Assembly (NCBI GenBank): GCA_963799045.1
Contig: CAWCVN010000001.1
Coordinates: 1,043,002 to 1,107,001, forward strand
DNA from: DASRSS01 sp963799045
GTDB lineage: Bacteria > Actinomycetota > Actinomycetes > Mycobacteriales > Jatrophihabitantaceae
Length of the DNA: 64,000 bases
Direction: 5' to 3'
Part shown: one piece after another, positions 51,041 through 61,341 of the stretch
How positions within the stretch are numbered: position 1 is the stretch's first letter
How the letters are laid out: each line of letters begins with the position of its first letter
Made by a program: the position numbers and the translations under genes
The notes under the pieces: model-generated
Databases searched by the model: none
Told to the model about the DNA's origin: nothing
What the model saw: only the letters and a program-made list of their open reading frames with translations

Positions 51041-52693
51041 CTACATCCGCTCCGGGGCCGAGACACCCAACAGGTCCAGGCCATTCGCCAGGACGATGCG
51101 GGTGGCGTCGTTGAGCCAGGCCCGGGTGCGGTTGAGGTCTTCGATCGGGTCGTCGCCCTTCGGCGCGATCCGGCAGTTGTCGTACCAACGGTGGTAGGTG
51201 CCGGCGAGCTCCTCGAGGTAGCGCGCCACCCGGTGCGGGGACCGCAGCTCGGCAGCCGTTGCGACCACCCGGGGGAACTCCCCCAGTGCGGCCAGCAGCG
51301 CCGACTCGTGCGGGTCGTCGAGCAGGTCGGGGCGGAAGACGTCCAACCCGATGCCGACGTCCGCAGCGTTGCGCTTGGCGTTGCAGGTGCGCGCGTGCGC
51401 GTACTGCACGTAGTAGACCGGGTTGTCGTTGGACTTGCGCGTGATCTCCTCGATGTCCAGCGTCAGCGGGGTGTCGGCCGACCACCGCGCCAGCGAGTAG
51501 CGCGCGGCGTCGACACCGACCATCTCGACGAGGTCGTCGAGGGTGACGATCGTCCCGGCGCGCTTGGACAGTCGCAACTCCTCGCCCTGCTGGACCAGCT
51601 TGACCAGCTGACCGATCAGCACCTCGAGCGTCGCGTCCGGGTCGTCGCCGGCGCAGGCCGCGATCGCGCGCAGCCGACCGACGTAGCCGTGGTGGTCGGC
51701 ACCGAGCATGTAGACGCACCGGTCGAAGCCCCGGCCGCGCTTGTCCAGGTAATAGGCGGCGTCGGCGGCGAAGTACGTCTTCTCGCCGTTGCTGCGGACG
51801 AGCACACGGTCCTTGTCGTCACCGAAATCGGTGGTGCGCAGCCACACCGCGCCGTCGGCGTCGTAGACGTGCCCCTGTGTACGCAGCTGCGCGATGGCCT
51901 CGTCGACCTCACCGCTGTCGTGCATGCTGCGCTCGGAGAACCAGACGTCGAACTCGACCCGGAAGTGCTCCAGGCTCGCCTTCGAGTTGGCGACCATCAG
52001 CTCGTACCCACGTGCCTTGAACGTCTCGAGCGCGTCCGCCTCCGGCAGTTCCAGCACGCTCGGCTCGGTCGCGACGACCTGCCCGGCCACACCGGAGATG
52101 TACTCACCGTGGTAGCCATCCGCGGGGACGGGCAGGCCGCGCGCCGCCGCGTAGAGCGAGGCGGCGAACTTGTCCAGCTGCGAGCCGAAGTCGTTGATGT
52201 AGTGCTCGGCGATCACGTCGGCGCCGGCCGCCACCAGCAGCCTGCGCAGGCTGTCGCCGAGCGCCGCCCAGCGGGTGTGGCCGAGGTGGACCGGTCCGGT
52301 CGGGTTCGCCGAGACGAACTCGAGGTTGATTCGTTGGCCGGCGAGGGCATCGCCATGGCCGTACGCGAGGCCGGCCTGCACGATCGTGTGCGCCAGCTCA
52401 CCGAGGGACCCGGCCGCCAGAGTGATGTTGAGGAACCCCGGGCCCGCGACGTCGACCTTGGCGATGCCCTCGCAGTCACGCAGCCGCGCCGCAACGGACT
52501 CGGCCACCTCCCGCGGCGGCTTTCCGGCCGGCTTCGCCAGGCGCATCGCGACGTTGGTGGCGTAGTCGCCGTGCTCGGGGTTCTTCGGGCGCTCGATGAC
52601 GACCTCGGACGGCGCCGTGCCGACGAAGTCCCCTGCCTCCAGGCAGGCCTGGACCGCCGAGGACACGGCTGCGGACAGTTCAGCGGGAGTCAC
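51041..52693 (-). CDS. argS: Arginyl-tRNA synthetase
   Basis: A 550-aa class Ia synthetase. The HIGH-type motif reads HLGH in NPTGPVHLGHTRWAALGD, the KMSKS loop is weakly LSKRAG as in many ArgRS, and the C-terminal DALR domain carries ARTCNAKRNA. GTG start. It heads the lysine/threonine operon on the minus strand; no T-box or other leader structure was recognised in the short upstream region. Confidence 0.96.
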   Translation of the reverse strand: MTPAELSAAVSSAVQACLEAGDFVGTAPSEVVIERPKNPEHGDYATNVAMRLAKPAGKPPREVAESVAARLRDCEGIAKVDVAGPGFLNITLAAGSLGELAHTIVQAGLAYGHGDALAGQRINLEFVSANPTGPVHLGHTRWAALGDSLRRLLVAAGADVIAEHYINDFGSQLDKFAASLYAAARGLPVPADGYHGEYISGVAGQVVATEPSVLELPEADALETFKARGYELMVANSKASLEHFRVEFDVWFSERSMHDSGEVDEAIAQLRTQGHVYDADGAVWLRTTDFGDDKDRVLVRSNGEKTYFAADAAYYLDKRGRGFDRCVYMLGADHHGYVGRLRAIAACAGDDPDATLEVLIGQLVKLVQQGEELRLSKRAGTIVTLDDLVEMVGVDAARYSLARWSADTPLTLDIEEITRKSNDNPVYYVQYAHARTCNAKRNAADVGIGLDVFRPDLLDDPHESALLAALGEFPRVVATAAELRSPHRVARYLEELAGTYHRWYDNCRIAPKGDDPIEDLNRTRAWLNDATRIVLANGLDLLGVSAPERM

Positions 52694-52822
52694 CGGGCAA
52701 TCCTAGTTGGCCGGGCACCGCAATTGCCGGGGGATCGGTGCGGCGGCGCCGAGCCGCGGCGGAAGCTGCGGCGTCCACGCCGTGTTGCCGCGAGCCGAGG
52801 ATCAGGCGGACAGTTGGAGCAT

Positions 52823-53518
52823 GGGCGATCGGGGCGGGCCGGACGAGTTGCTCGAGGTCGGCCGCGACCCCGGCAGGGCCGCACTGCTGAGCCAGCGGTT
52901 GGCCGATCGCGGGCGCCGGCTCGGCTCTCGCGCGCGCGGATGACGATCGGCGCGCTCGCCGCGGTCGCGCTCACCGCGACGGCCAGTAGCACGCTGGTCG
53001 CGACGGGCGCCTCCGCGCGCCGCACCGGGGCCCGGCCGATCGAGCTGTCGAACGCGACCCCTCGCTGCTCGTCGCCATGGCGCTCCAGCCGGGTCCGCTG
53101 ACCAGTTTCGTGCGCCCGACCGCGCAGCCGGATACGTGCGCCCTCGTCAGGGTGGGCACGTCCCCTACGGCCGCGATGATCGCTGCCCTGCGAAGGTCCC
53201 TGCCGGCCTACCGGGTTCGCGACGTCGCCCGCACGCTCGACCAGTCGACCGGGATGTGCTCGGCGGTCGTGCGCGCCGCCGACCCGACGGCTCGGTGCTG
53301 ATCCTCGAGGTGGTCGCACCGACCGGCCACGTCGTCCGCCCGTACGCCGCGATCCAGCGTCGGCTTCACCTCCGACGGCAGCCGCTCAGTCGTCCACCGC
53401 ATCGACCGTCACCGTGCACGGCTGGTCGATAACCGTGGCAGCGGTCGGCCCGATCGGTGACCAGCCGCCGTCGGCGACGATGCTCGCGCTGACGCAGGAA
53501 CGGTCGCTGACCTGGTGA
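52823..53518 (+). pseudogene. Frameshifted hypothetical secreted or membrane protein
   Basis: Three consecutive open segments appear to be parts of one or two coupled genes. A short reading MGDRGGPDELLEVGRDPGR (52823-52943) ends in ATGA. It overlaps MTIGALAAVALTATASSTLV (from 52940), a signal or membrane segment. After a frame change near 53057 the reading continues as LLVAMALQPGPLTSFVRPT and AYRVRDVARTLDQSTGM. Further changes lead to DGSVLILEVVAPTGHVVRPY and finally an ending WSITVAAVGPIGDQPP to a TGA at 53516. No family is recognised. Composition is coding-like, so indels or decay have broken an otherwise real gene. Confidence 0.4.
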
Positions 53519-53557
53519 GCGACCGGCCTGCGAGCCGGTCCGGCCTTGACCGAGCCG

Positions 53558-54514
53558 TCAGCCCTTGACCGAACCGGCCAGCAGGCCGCGGACGAAGAAC
53601 CGCTGCAGCACCAGGAACACGATCAGCGGGACGACGATGGTGATGAAACCCATCGGCGCGAGGTACTGCGGGTGCGCCGCGAAGTTGCCGACCAGAGACT
53701 GGGCCCGGGCGGTGATCGGCTGGGTCGAGGCGTCCGACCCGCCGAAGGTGAGGGCCACCAGCAGGTCGTTCCACACCCAGATGAACTGGAAGATGCCGAA
53801 CGAGGCGATCGCCGGCCCGGCCAGCGGTAGCACGATGCTGCGGTAGATCCGCAGGTGGCTGGCACCGTCGACCCGGGCGGCCTCGATCACCGACTCGGGC
53901 AGCTGGGCGATGAAGTTATGCAGCAGGAACACCGCCAGCGGCAGCGAGAACATCGTGTGCGACACCCAGATCTGGGTGAGGTTGCCGAGGTGCATCGCGG
54001 GGAAGATCGTGAACGAACCGATGTGCGCGCCACTGCCGTAGAACAGCTGCAGCGGCACCAACGCCAGTTGCAGCGGCACGACCTGCAGCGCGAAGATCGT
54101 GAAGAAGATGGTGTCGCTACCTCGGAACCGCACCCAGGCGAGCACGTAGGCGGCCATCGACGCGATGAAGATCGGGATGATGGTCGCCGGGATGGTGATC
54201 GCCAGCGAGTTGAACAGCGGCAGGATCGTGCCGCCTTCGTTGAACAGCACGTAGTGGTAGTTGTCCAGGCTGAAGCTCGGGTGCGCGAAGAACTGCCACC
54301 AGCCGGTGGTCGCGGCATCCGCCTTGGACCGGAACGAGTTGATGAACAGCCCGAACGTGGGGATCGTCCAGACGATCGCGAGGAACCCCACGACGATCGT
54401 CGCTATCGGGCTGGAGAACGCCTTGCGGACCGCTTTGCGCGCGGCCGGGCCGCGCAGCGGGCCGGGCGTCGGCTCCTCGACGACCGCGGTGGCGGGAGGT
54501 GGCGTGGTGGTCAT
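53558..54514 (-). CDS. Sugar ABC transporter permease, MalG type
   Basis: A 318-aa inner-membrane permease with six helices and the cytoplasmic EAA loop EAARVDGASHLRIYRSIVLPLAGPAI that docks the ATPase. The N-terminal 35 residues are a Pro/Thr-rich tail. It matches the CUT1 class (di/oligosaccharides). Its start overlaps the partner permease stop (ATGA). It is the last gene of the SBP-permease-permease order. Confidence 0.92.
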   Translation of the reverse strand: MTTTPPPATAVVEEPTPGPLRGPAARKAVRKAFSSPIATIVVGFLAIVWTIPTFGLFINSFRSKADAATTGWWQFFAHPSFSLDNYHYVLFNEGGTILPLFNSLAITIPATIIPIFIASMAAYVLAWVRFRGSDTIFFTIFALQVVPLQLALVPLQLFYGSGAHIGSFTIFPAMHLGNLTQIWVSHTMFSLPLAVFLLHNFIAQLPESVIEAARVDGASHLRIYRSIVLPLAGPAIASFGIFQFIWVWNDLLVALTFGGSDASTQPITARAQSLVGNFAAHPQYLAPMGFITIVVPLIVFLVLQRFFVRGLLAGSVKG

Positions 54515-55555
54515 CGCACTCGCTCCTTCCGCAGCTGGACGATATTGAAGATCACGATCGGCATCACGCAGACGAACAGGATGACGGCGAGCGCCGAGCC
54601 CCTACCCACCTGGTTTGTGACGAACAGCTGCCCGTACAGCTGGTTGGCGAGCACGTCGGTGTTGAAGTTGCCGTTGTAGATCGTGTGCACGATGTCGAAC
54701 GCCTTCAGCGTCATGATCATGATCGTGGTGAGCACCACGACGATCGTGGTGCGGATCATCGGGACCTGCACGGTGCGGAACAGCGTGAACCCTGTTGCGC
54801 CGTCCATCCGGGCCGCCTCGAGGACGTCGTCGGGAATCGCCTTGAGCGCGGCGTTGAGCACGACCATCGCGAAGCCGGCCTGGATCCAGACCAGGACGAC
54901 CATCTCCAGGTAGATGTTTCCCGGCGAAGTGGTCAACCAGGACGGGCGGGTTCTTCCAACCGAGATGCTTGACGACTGTGGTGAGCAGGCCGGTCTGATC
55001 GGAGCTGTAGATGTTCAGCCAGATCACCGAGCCGCCGACCAGGGAGATGGCGGTCGGCAGGAAGATGAGCGTCTTCGGCACGGAGGTGTGCTTCATCCGG
55101 TCCATCAGCAGCGCTGCGACCAAGCCGATGACCACCGTGACGATCGGGACGATGAAGATCCACTCCACCGTGTGCAGGAGGGTGTGCAACGTGTAGGAGT
55201 CCGTGAACGCGTGCCCGTAGTTCTCCAGCCCGATGTTCTTCACGCCGCACGGGAAGCCCGGCGACGGATGCGGTGGGCACGATTTCGGCTCCAGGATGGT
55301 CTGCCGATTTGTCAGGCTGTACAGCACCGTCTTGATCGCCGGGACCACCAGTCCGACGATCAGGAGGAGGAGTGCCGGGCCGAGCCCGATGAGGATCGCC
55401 AGCGGCCGCTGCAGCCGACCGGTCGCCCTGCCGGCGACGAAGAAGACGATGATCAGGATCGCAAGGAAACCACCGACCGCCTCGACGACTCCCCACAGGC
55501 GGGAGGCGGCTGCGGTCAATGTGCTCGCGAGAACGACCGACGAGTGATCTGTCAT
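54511..55555 (-). CDS. Sugar ABC transporter permease, MalF type (one frameshift)
   Basis: A CUT1 permease of about 345 aa. An extra N-terminal helix pair precedes the permease core, as in alpha-glucoside (AglF-like) systems. The first part runs to LGWKNPP, then near 54935 the frame changes and continues SPGNIYLEMVVLVWIQAGFAMVVLNAALKAIPDDVLEAARMDGATGF (EAA loop) to the end. One single-base indel would restore it. It is translationally coupled to the MalG-type gene. Confidence 0.88.
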
Positions 55556-55615
55556 CTGCTACCTCGATCTTCGTACGCCCGGCGACAGGTCGTGTTCGGA
55601 GAGTTAGCTTGGCCT

Positions 55616-55652
55616 GATTACGGCCCGCAGGCAATGCCTGCGGGCCGTAATC
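55616..55652 (-). terminator. Strong hairpin between binding-protein and permease genes
   Basis: The 18-nt arms (55616-55633 and 55635-55652; arm GATTACGGCCCGCAGGCA) are perfect complements around a single base. It lies 31 bp after the binding-protein stop and 60 bp before the first permease start. It probably causes partial termination or protects the mRNA 3' end, giving more binding protein than permease. Confidence 0.7.
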
Positions 55653-55682
55653 GTCAAGACCGTGCGTCAGCGGAGCCGATGC

Positions 55683-57047
55683 TTACTTCGGCCACGCCGC
55701 GTCGATCGCCTTCGCGACCGAGTCGACAGACTTGCCCTGGCCGAACCAGGACACCATCTGCGTCCACTCCGCACCGGAACCGACGGCCGCCGGCATGGCG
55801 TCCGAGGCATCGAAGCGGAATGTCGCGTTCGGGTCGGCCAGGTACTTCGCCGACAGCTTGTCGATCGGGTCGGTGTACAGGCTCTGGTCGACCTTCTGGT
55901 TCGCCGACACCCAGCCGGGTGCGACCTGGATACGGCTGTCGGCCCACTCCGGGCTGGACAGGTAGTTCTGCACCGCCTGCACGGCCGGGTCGCTGGAGAA
56001 GGCGGTCACGAACTCGCCGCCGCCCTCGACCGGGTCCGGAACGTTGCCGACCGCCGGGAGCTTGAACGCGAAGACGTCGCCGTTGGGGCCGACCTTCGTG
56101 CCCTTGGGCCACTGCGCCTCGTAGAAGGACGCCTGCTGCAGCATGGCGCACTGGTCCTTCAGGATCGGCAGGCCGGCGTTCTGGAACGTCGTGGTCGCGA
56201 TGCTCTTGACGTCACCGTGGCCACCGTTGACCCATGCCGGGTTCTGCATCCAGCCCTTCACGACGTTCATCGCGTCTTCAATCTGCGGCGAGGCGAACTT
56301 GATGTCGTGACTGATCCACTTGTCGTAGACGTCGCCGCCGTACTTGCCGAGGACGACTTCCTCGAGCCAGTCGGTGGCCGGCCAACCACTCGCGGTGCCG
56401 GAGCCGATGCCGCCGCACCACGGCTTGAAACCACTCGTCTTGACATCCGAGACCATCTTCGACGACAGGCTCATGAGCTGCTGCCACGTCGTCGGGACCG
56501 TGTAGTTGTGCTGCGCGAAGAACTTCGGCGAGTACCACACCAGCGACTTCATGTTCGCGCTCATCGGTGCGGCGTAGAACTTGCCGTTGACCGAGCCGTA
56601 GCCCTTCCACGCGGCGTTCCAGTTGTCCTCGTTCTTCACGGTCTGCGCCGGCGGGTCCTTCACCTTTCCGGTGGCGACCATCGAGACCAGCAGGCCGGGC
56701 TGCGGGATGATCGCGAGGTCCGGCGGGTTACCGCCGTTGACCTTGACCGGCAGGTCGGACTCGAAGCTGTTCGACCCGGTGTACTTGATCGTGATCCCGG
56801 TGCACTGCTGGAACTCGGCCCACGACTTGTTCAGCGAGTCCGACTCCGGGCTGAGGATCGAGCCGAACATGGTGACCGTGCTACCGCTGTGGCCCATGTA
56901 CGCCGAGTACTTCTGACATGCAGCACTCAGCGTCGATGACCCGCTGCTGTTTGTATTGCCGCTTCCGCCCCCGTTGCCGCTGCTGCTGCATCCGGCGAGC
57001 GCAAGGGTTCCTACCGCGACCGCGGCGGAGATCTTTTTCCACCCCAT
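55683..57047 (-). CDS. Sugar ABC transporter substrate-binding lipoprotein
   Basis: A 454-aa extracytoplasmic solute receptor. The signal peptide ends in the lipobox LALAGC with lipidated Cys20, followed by a Gly/Ser/Asn linker. The mature fold matches CUT1 binding proteins, with segments similar to alpha-glucoside (AglE-like) receptors: VTMFGSILSPESD, NGGNPPDLAIIPQPGLL, GYGSVNGKFYAAPMSANMKSLVWYSP and PEWADSRIQVAPGWVSANQK. The likely ligand is an alpha-linked di- or oligosaccharide (inference). Two LacI-type operators lie upstream. Confidence 0.9.
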   Translation of the reverse strand: MGWKKISAAVAVGTLALAGCSSSGNGGGSGNTNSSGSSTLSAACQKYSAYMGHSGSTVTMFGSILSPESDSLNKSWAEFQQCTGITIKYTGSNSFESDLPVKVNGGNPPDLAIIPQPGLLVSMVATGKVKDPPAQTVKNEDNWNAAWKGYGSVNGKFYAAPMSANMKSLVWYSPKFFAQHNYTVPTTWQQLMSLSSKMVSDVKTSGFKPWCGGIGSGTASGWPATDWLEEVVLGKYGGDVYDKWISHDIKFASPQIEDAMNVVKGWMQNPAWVNGGHGDVKSIATTTFQNAGLPILKDQCAMLQQASFYEAQWPKGTKVGPNGDVFAFKLPAVGNVPDPVEGGGEFVTAFSSDPAVQAVQNYLSSPEWADSRIQVAPGWVSANQKVDQSLYTDPIDKLSAKYLADPNATFRFDASDAMPAAVGSGAEWTQMVSWFGQGKSVDSVAKAIDAAWPK

Positions 57048-57098
57048 GAGTCGTCTGGCCCCTTCCTCGTCTAGTTAGCACGGCAAGCACCAGGCATC

Positions 57099-57138
57099 AG
57101 TAAGCGCTTGCAGCACTGTGTCAAGCGAAACGATTGCA
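57099..57138. promoter_or_regulatory. Two LacI-family operators upstream of the binding-protein gene
   Basis: AGTAAGCGCTTGCA (57099-57112) matches the LacI-family pattern TGNAAGCGCTTNCA except for the first base. GCGAAACGATTGCA (57125-57138) matches the looser TGNAANCGNTTNCA at 8 of 10 fixed positions. Their centres are 26 bp apart, and they lie about 52-91 bp before the start codon. The remaining 57139-57330 stretch holds only a small inverted repeat (GCACC-CATT-GGTGC) and no gene. Confidence 0.6.
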
Positions 57139-57330
57139 CAGCTTGCGGCGCAGGCGCAGGAATGTTGCAGGAGCGTTACAAGATGGTGCCTTCGGTCCCG
57201 GGTGTGATCAGGTCCTTGGGCCCGGCATGATCGTTCCGGTACCGCCGGCAGGCGGACGATCTATCCCGGCCGCAACCGAAATGCACCCATTGGTGCTTCC
57301 ACGCGAGGCAGGCGCCTCCCGCGCCGTCGC

Positions 57331-58429
<1,099 letters not shown>

Positions 58430-58660
58430 CGGGGCACTCCCCTATCGGTATCGGTGGACCGCGCCGGTTACGGGCCGCTCGGCGGGCTGGGTAGGCCGCG
58501 CGTCGCGCACCTCACGGATTTCCGGACGGCCCGCGTAATCTGCCCCACCGATGTCGAAAGCAGCACGGACCGACTGGCGTAGCGGTCGGACGGGCCTCAT
58601 GCAACACCCAGGGGCCGGGCTGGTCAAGAGCCACTCGCTGCTAGGCTGATCTGGTTTGCC

Positions 58661-58732
58661 GCCCCCGTAGCTCAGGGGATAGAGCACCGCCCTCCGGAGG
58701 CGGGAGCGCAGGTTCGAATCCTGCCGGGGGCA
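58661..58732 (+). tRNA. tRNA-Arg (anticodon CCG)
   Basis: A 72-nt cloverleaf. Acceptor arms are GCCCCCG (58661-58667) and CGGGGGC (58725-58731) with discriminator A. The anticodon arm is CCGCC-CTCCGGA-GGCGG with anticodon CCG at 58694-58696. The T loop is GGTTCGAATCC. CCA is not encoded. It decodes CGG. Its 3' end borders an integrase gene, making it the probable attachment site of the element to the right. Confidence 0.95.
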
Positions 58733-58752
58733 CAACGCTGGAAGGCCCGGGA

Positions 58753-59946
58753 TTACTGAGCTGTGGCCTTTCCCCGCTTCGCGTCCAAGTTTGAAATGGT
58801 CCGAGTGGGCAACAGATGGGCAACAGCAGCGGCGCGCGCGGTCGCCATCGCGGCGGCCACTTCGTCGAGCCGATCGCCGAACAAGTGCCCGTACTGATCC
58901 AGCGTCATGGCGGCCGAGGCATGCCCGAGCATCGTTTGCACGACCTTGACATCCGCGCCCGAGGCGATCGCCAGCGATGCCGCGGTGTGCCTGAGCTCGT
59001 GCGGGTGCAGGCCCTTCAGGCCCATGGCCGCCGCCGCATCGTCGAGCCCGGCCCGGCGGAACACCGCTGCCCGCAACGGTCCCCCTCCGCGTACGCCAGT
59101 GAACACCAGATCGTCGGGCGCCTTCCCGGCGACGTGCTCGGCCAATTCTTCGAGCAAGAAGGGCGGGATCGGCACCTCGCGACGCTCGTGGCCCTTCGGT
59201 GTCCCCCACACCAGGCCCTTGCCCTGGACGACGGTGACGGACTCGGCGATCAGCGCCCGGCGCCGCAGAAAGTCCAGCCGTCGTACCCGAAGCGCAGCCA
59301 GCTCGCCGAACCTGACCCCCGTGTACGCAAGCAACAGCACGATCAGCCGGGCCGCCGTGTTCTGTCGCTCGCTCGCCCGGCGGTACTTGCTCACCCCGAC
59401 CGGGTGCGCGCACAGTTCGGCCAACTCGTACACCTGTTCGTGGCTGAGGTATCGGCGCTCGTCGGTGACGACGCGCGGCAGGTTCACTCCGGCCGCCGGG
59501 TTGCGAACGAGGCGGCCGTCCTTCATCGCCAGCGTGAGGATCAGCGACAGCACCCCGTGCACCTTGCGCACCGTCGCAGGCTTCCGCTCGCTGCACAGTG
59601 TGGTTACCCATGCCTGTACGTCGCTGTGGGACACGTCCGCCAGCCTCGTGCTTCCCCATCGCGGCTCGATGTGCTCGCGCACGATGCCCGCGTACCGCTC
59701 CCGGGTCGACGGCTTCAGGTGCGCTTGGCCGGCGAGCCATCGCTCGGCCCATCGTCCGACCGTTACCCGCGACGCTGCCGGATCGATATACGAGCTGGTC
59801 AGCTTGGATGCTTCCACCGCCGTCAGGAACCGCTCGGCGTCGATCTTGCGCGTGAACGACTTGTTGCGCTGCCGGCCCTCCGGAGTCCGGTAGTGGGCCC
59901 GCCACGTCACCGAGCCGTTACGCGTGCGCTTCTCGATACTGGCCAT
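58753..59946 (-). CDS. int: Tyrosine site-specific integrase
   Basis: A 397-aa phage-type integrase: AP2-like arm-binding N terminus (NGSVTWRAHYRTPEGRQRNKSF), SAM-like core-binding domain (about 60-155), and a catalytic domain with Arg212 (TGVRFGEL), His316 and Arg319 (HPHELRH), His342 (MLGHASAAMT) and nucleophile Tyr352 (DQYGH). All catalytic residues are present, so it should be active. ATG follows GGAGG. Its 3' end is 21 bp from tRNA-Arg. Confidence 0.95.
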   Translation of the reverse strand: MASIEKRTRNGSVTWRAHYRTPEGRQRNKSFTRKIDAERFLTAVEASKLTSSYIDPAASRVTVGRWAERWLAGQAHLKPSTRERYAGIVREHIEPRWGSTRLADVSHSDVQAWVTTLCSERKPATVRKVHGVLSLILTLAMKDGRLVRNPAAGVNLPRVVTDERRYLSHEQVYELAELCAHPVGVSKYRRASERQNTAARLIVLLLAYTGVRFGELAALRVRRLDFLRRRALIAESVTVVQGKGLVWGTPKGHERREVPIPPFLLEELAEHVAGKAPDDLVFTGVRGGGPLRAAVFRRAGLDDAAAAMGLKGLHPHELRHTAASLAIASGADVKVVQTMLGHASAAMTLDQYGHLFGDRLDEVAAAMATARAAAVAHLLPTRTISNLDAKRGKATAQ

Positions 59947-60084
59947 GGTGATCGCCTCCGAGGTGTTGCCGGCAGGCTACGTCGCGAGGGTGACGGTTGC
60001 GGCTGGGGTTGGCGTCGGTCCCGTGACAGACGCGGCTGGGCCGCGTATCTTAGGTAGTGCCTGCGGCAGTAGTCGTGGGAAGTG

Positions 60085-60122
60085 AGCCCGAGACCCGGCC
60101 GGACGACCGTGGCGCTCGGGCT
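60085..60122. terminator. Hairpin terminator between the unknown gene and the integrase
   Basis: AGCCCGAG (60085-60092) and CTCGGGCT (60115-60122) are perfect 8-bp complements with a 22-nt GC-rich loop. They are placed 20 bp after the stop of the upstream minus-strand gene. This should insulate the integrase gene. Confidence 0.55.
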
Positions 60123-60141
60123 TCGCGTTGTTCAGGGCAGG

Positions 60142-60668
60142 TCACACTTGGCGGACGTCGGTGACGACTGGCTCGATCCGGCGTCGCCAGTCACCACCTT
60201 TGGCCCAGCACCAGGCAATCGCGTCCGGTAGGGCGAGAGCTGCTCTTCGACCGCGCGTAGGTGCTCGTAGCGCAGGTTCGGATGGCCAGCGTCGCGGGTA
60301 GCGCCGTAAAGCACCTTGCGGTCCGAGCCGATCCGGGTGTCGTCGCGTTCGAGGATCAGCAGCCTCGCATCGCGTTGAGCGGCGTCGGAGACCAGCGCGG
60401 TCAGGCAGGCGGCTCGCCGCTCGGACTCGCGGGGATAGCGGACTCCTGCGTCGTAGATGACGGCCTGGATACCGCTGGCGCTGATCGCTGTGGCGATGGA
60501 CCGCTTGCGCGAGTCCCGCTCGTCCTTCATGTGTAGTCGACGCTGGCCGGGTAGCACCAGGCCGCGCACCATCTTCCGGAGCGGATCGAGGTCGGCCGCC
60601 GCCACGGTGGCGGCAGCGAGCAGGTAGCCGCGGCGCTTGCTCTCGTCGGCGAAAACGTGGGCGGTCAC
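60142..60668 (-). CDS. Uncharacterised protein, DUF3800-like (one frameshift)
   Basis: About 175 aa, starting (GTG) VTAHVFADESKRRGYLLAAA. The Asp-Glu-Ser after a hydrophobic strand resembles the RNase H-like DUF3800 pattern. Further segments are LPGQRRLHMKDERDSRKR, IQAVIYDAGVRYP and LLILERDDTRIGSDRKVLY. After a frame change near 60236 it ends LPDAIAWCWAKGGDWRRRIEPVV. Similar small proteins are common in actinomycete genomes and mobile elements. A nuclease-like role is only an inference from the DE and D residues. An ATG at 60773 in the same frame would add 35 residues unlike the family. Confidence 0.6.
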
Positions 60669-60863
60669 TCGCCGGACGCCTGGCGTTGATGCGCGAGCGG
60701 CGTGCGAGGCACAAGTCGCGTGGCCACCGCCGTCCACATGAGACGGATGGTATCGGGCACCCGGCGAGATCATGATCTCCGGGGAAGCTCCGCGAGCGTG
60801 GCTGCCCGCCCGCGGGTCGAGTAGCCGCGCCGGCGTACGGCGCCTCGGAAGGCAAGCCCACTA

Positions 60864-61058
60864 TCAACTCGCGCCGCCCTCCCGGCGTTGGGCCTCGATC
60901 CAGCTGTCGATGTCGGCGTGGCGGTACACGACGTGGCGGCCGAGGCTGAAGCTGGGCGGTCCGGTGCCGAGGTGGCGCCAGTAGCGCAGGGTGGCGACGG
61001 GGGCGCGTAGCAGGGCGGCGGCTTCGGTGATGGTGAGCAGTTCTGGCTCGTTGCTCAT
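60864..61058 (-). CDS. xis: Excisionase / AlpA-like helix-turn-helix protein
   Basis: A 64-aa MerR-fold DNA-binding protein: LTITEAAALLRAPVATLRYWRHLGTGPPSFSLGRHVVYRHADIDSW is the standard excisionase/AlpA pattern. It should steer the integrase toward excision or regulate element genes. ATG follows GGAAGGGA. The 61059-61341 stretch between it and the relaxase shows no gene, and 60669-60863 on its other side is likewise empty. Confidence 0.88.
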   Translation of the reverse strand: MSNEPELLTITEAAALLRAPVATLRYWRHLGTGPPSFSLGRHVVYRHADIDSWIEAQRREGGAS

Positions 61059-61341
61059 TGGTGTTCCCTTCCTGACGGCGCGAGGGTGCTTCTGCTAACA
61101 ACAGGCACATTTGCGGGCCGATTGCGGACATTGGATCGGGTCGGATTTCGCCTGGCTCCTTCGTGCCGTGTCGCTGCTCGGTGGTTCGGGTCGGTAAGAG
61201 CTGTTCACTGGTAGCCGTCCAGGCGTGCGCGTTGCACCACCGCACGGTCCTGGTGGGCGGTTACTGGATAGGGCGTGGCGTCGGGGGAATGCGCATCCTC
61301 GCCCGCGACGCGCGGGTGCCGGTCCCGCTCGGAGCGACAGG

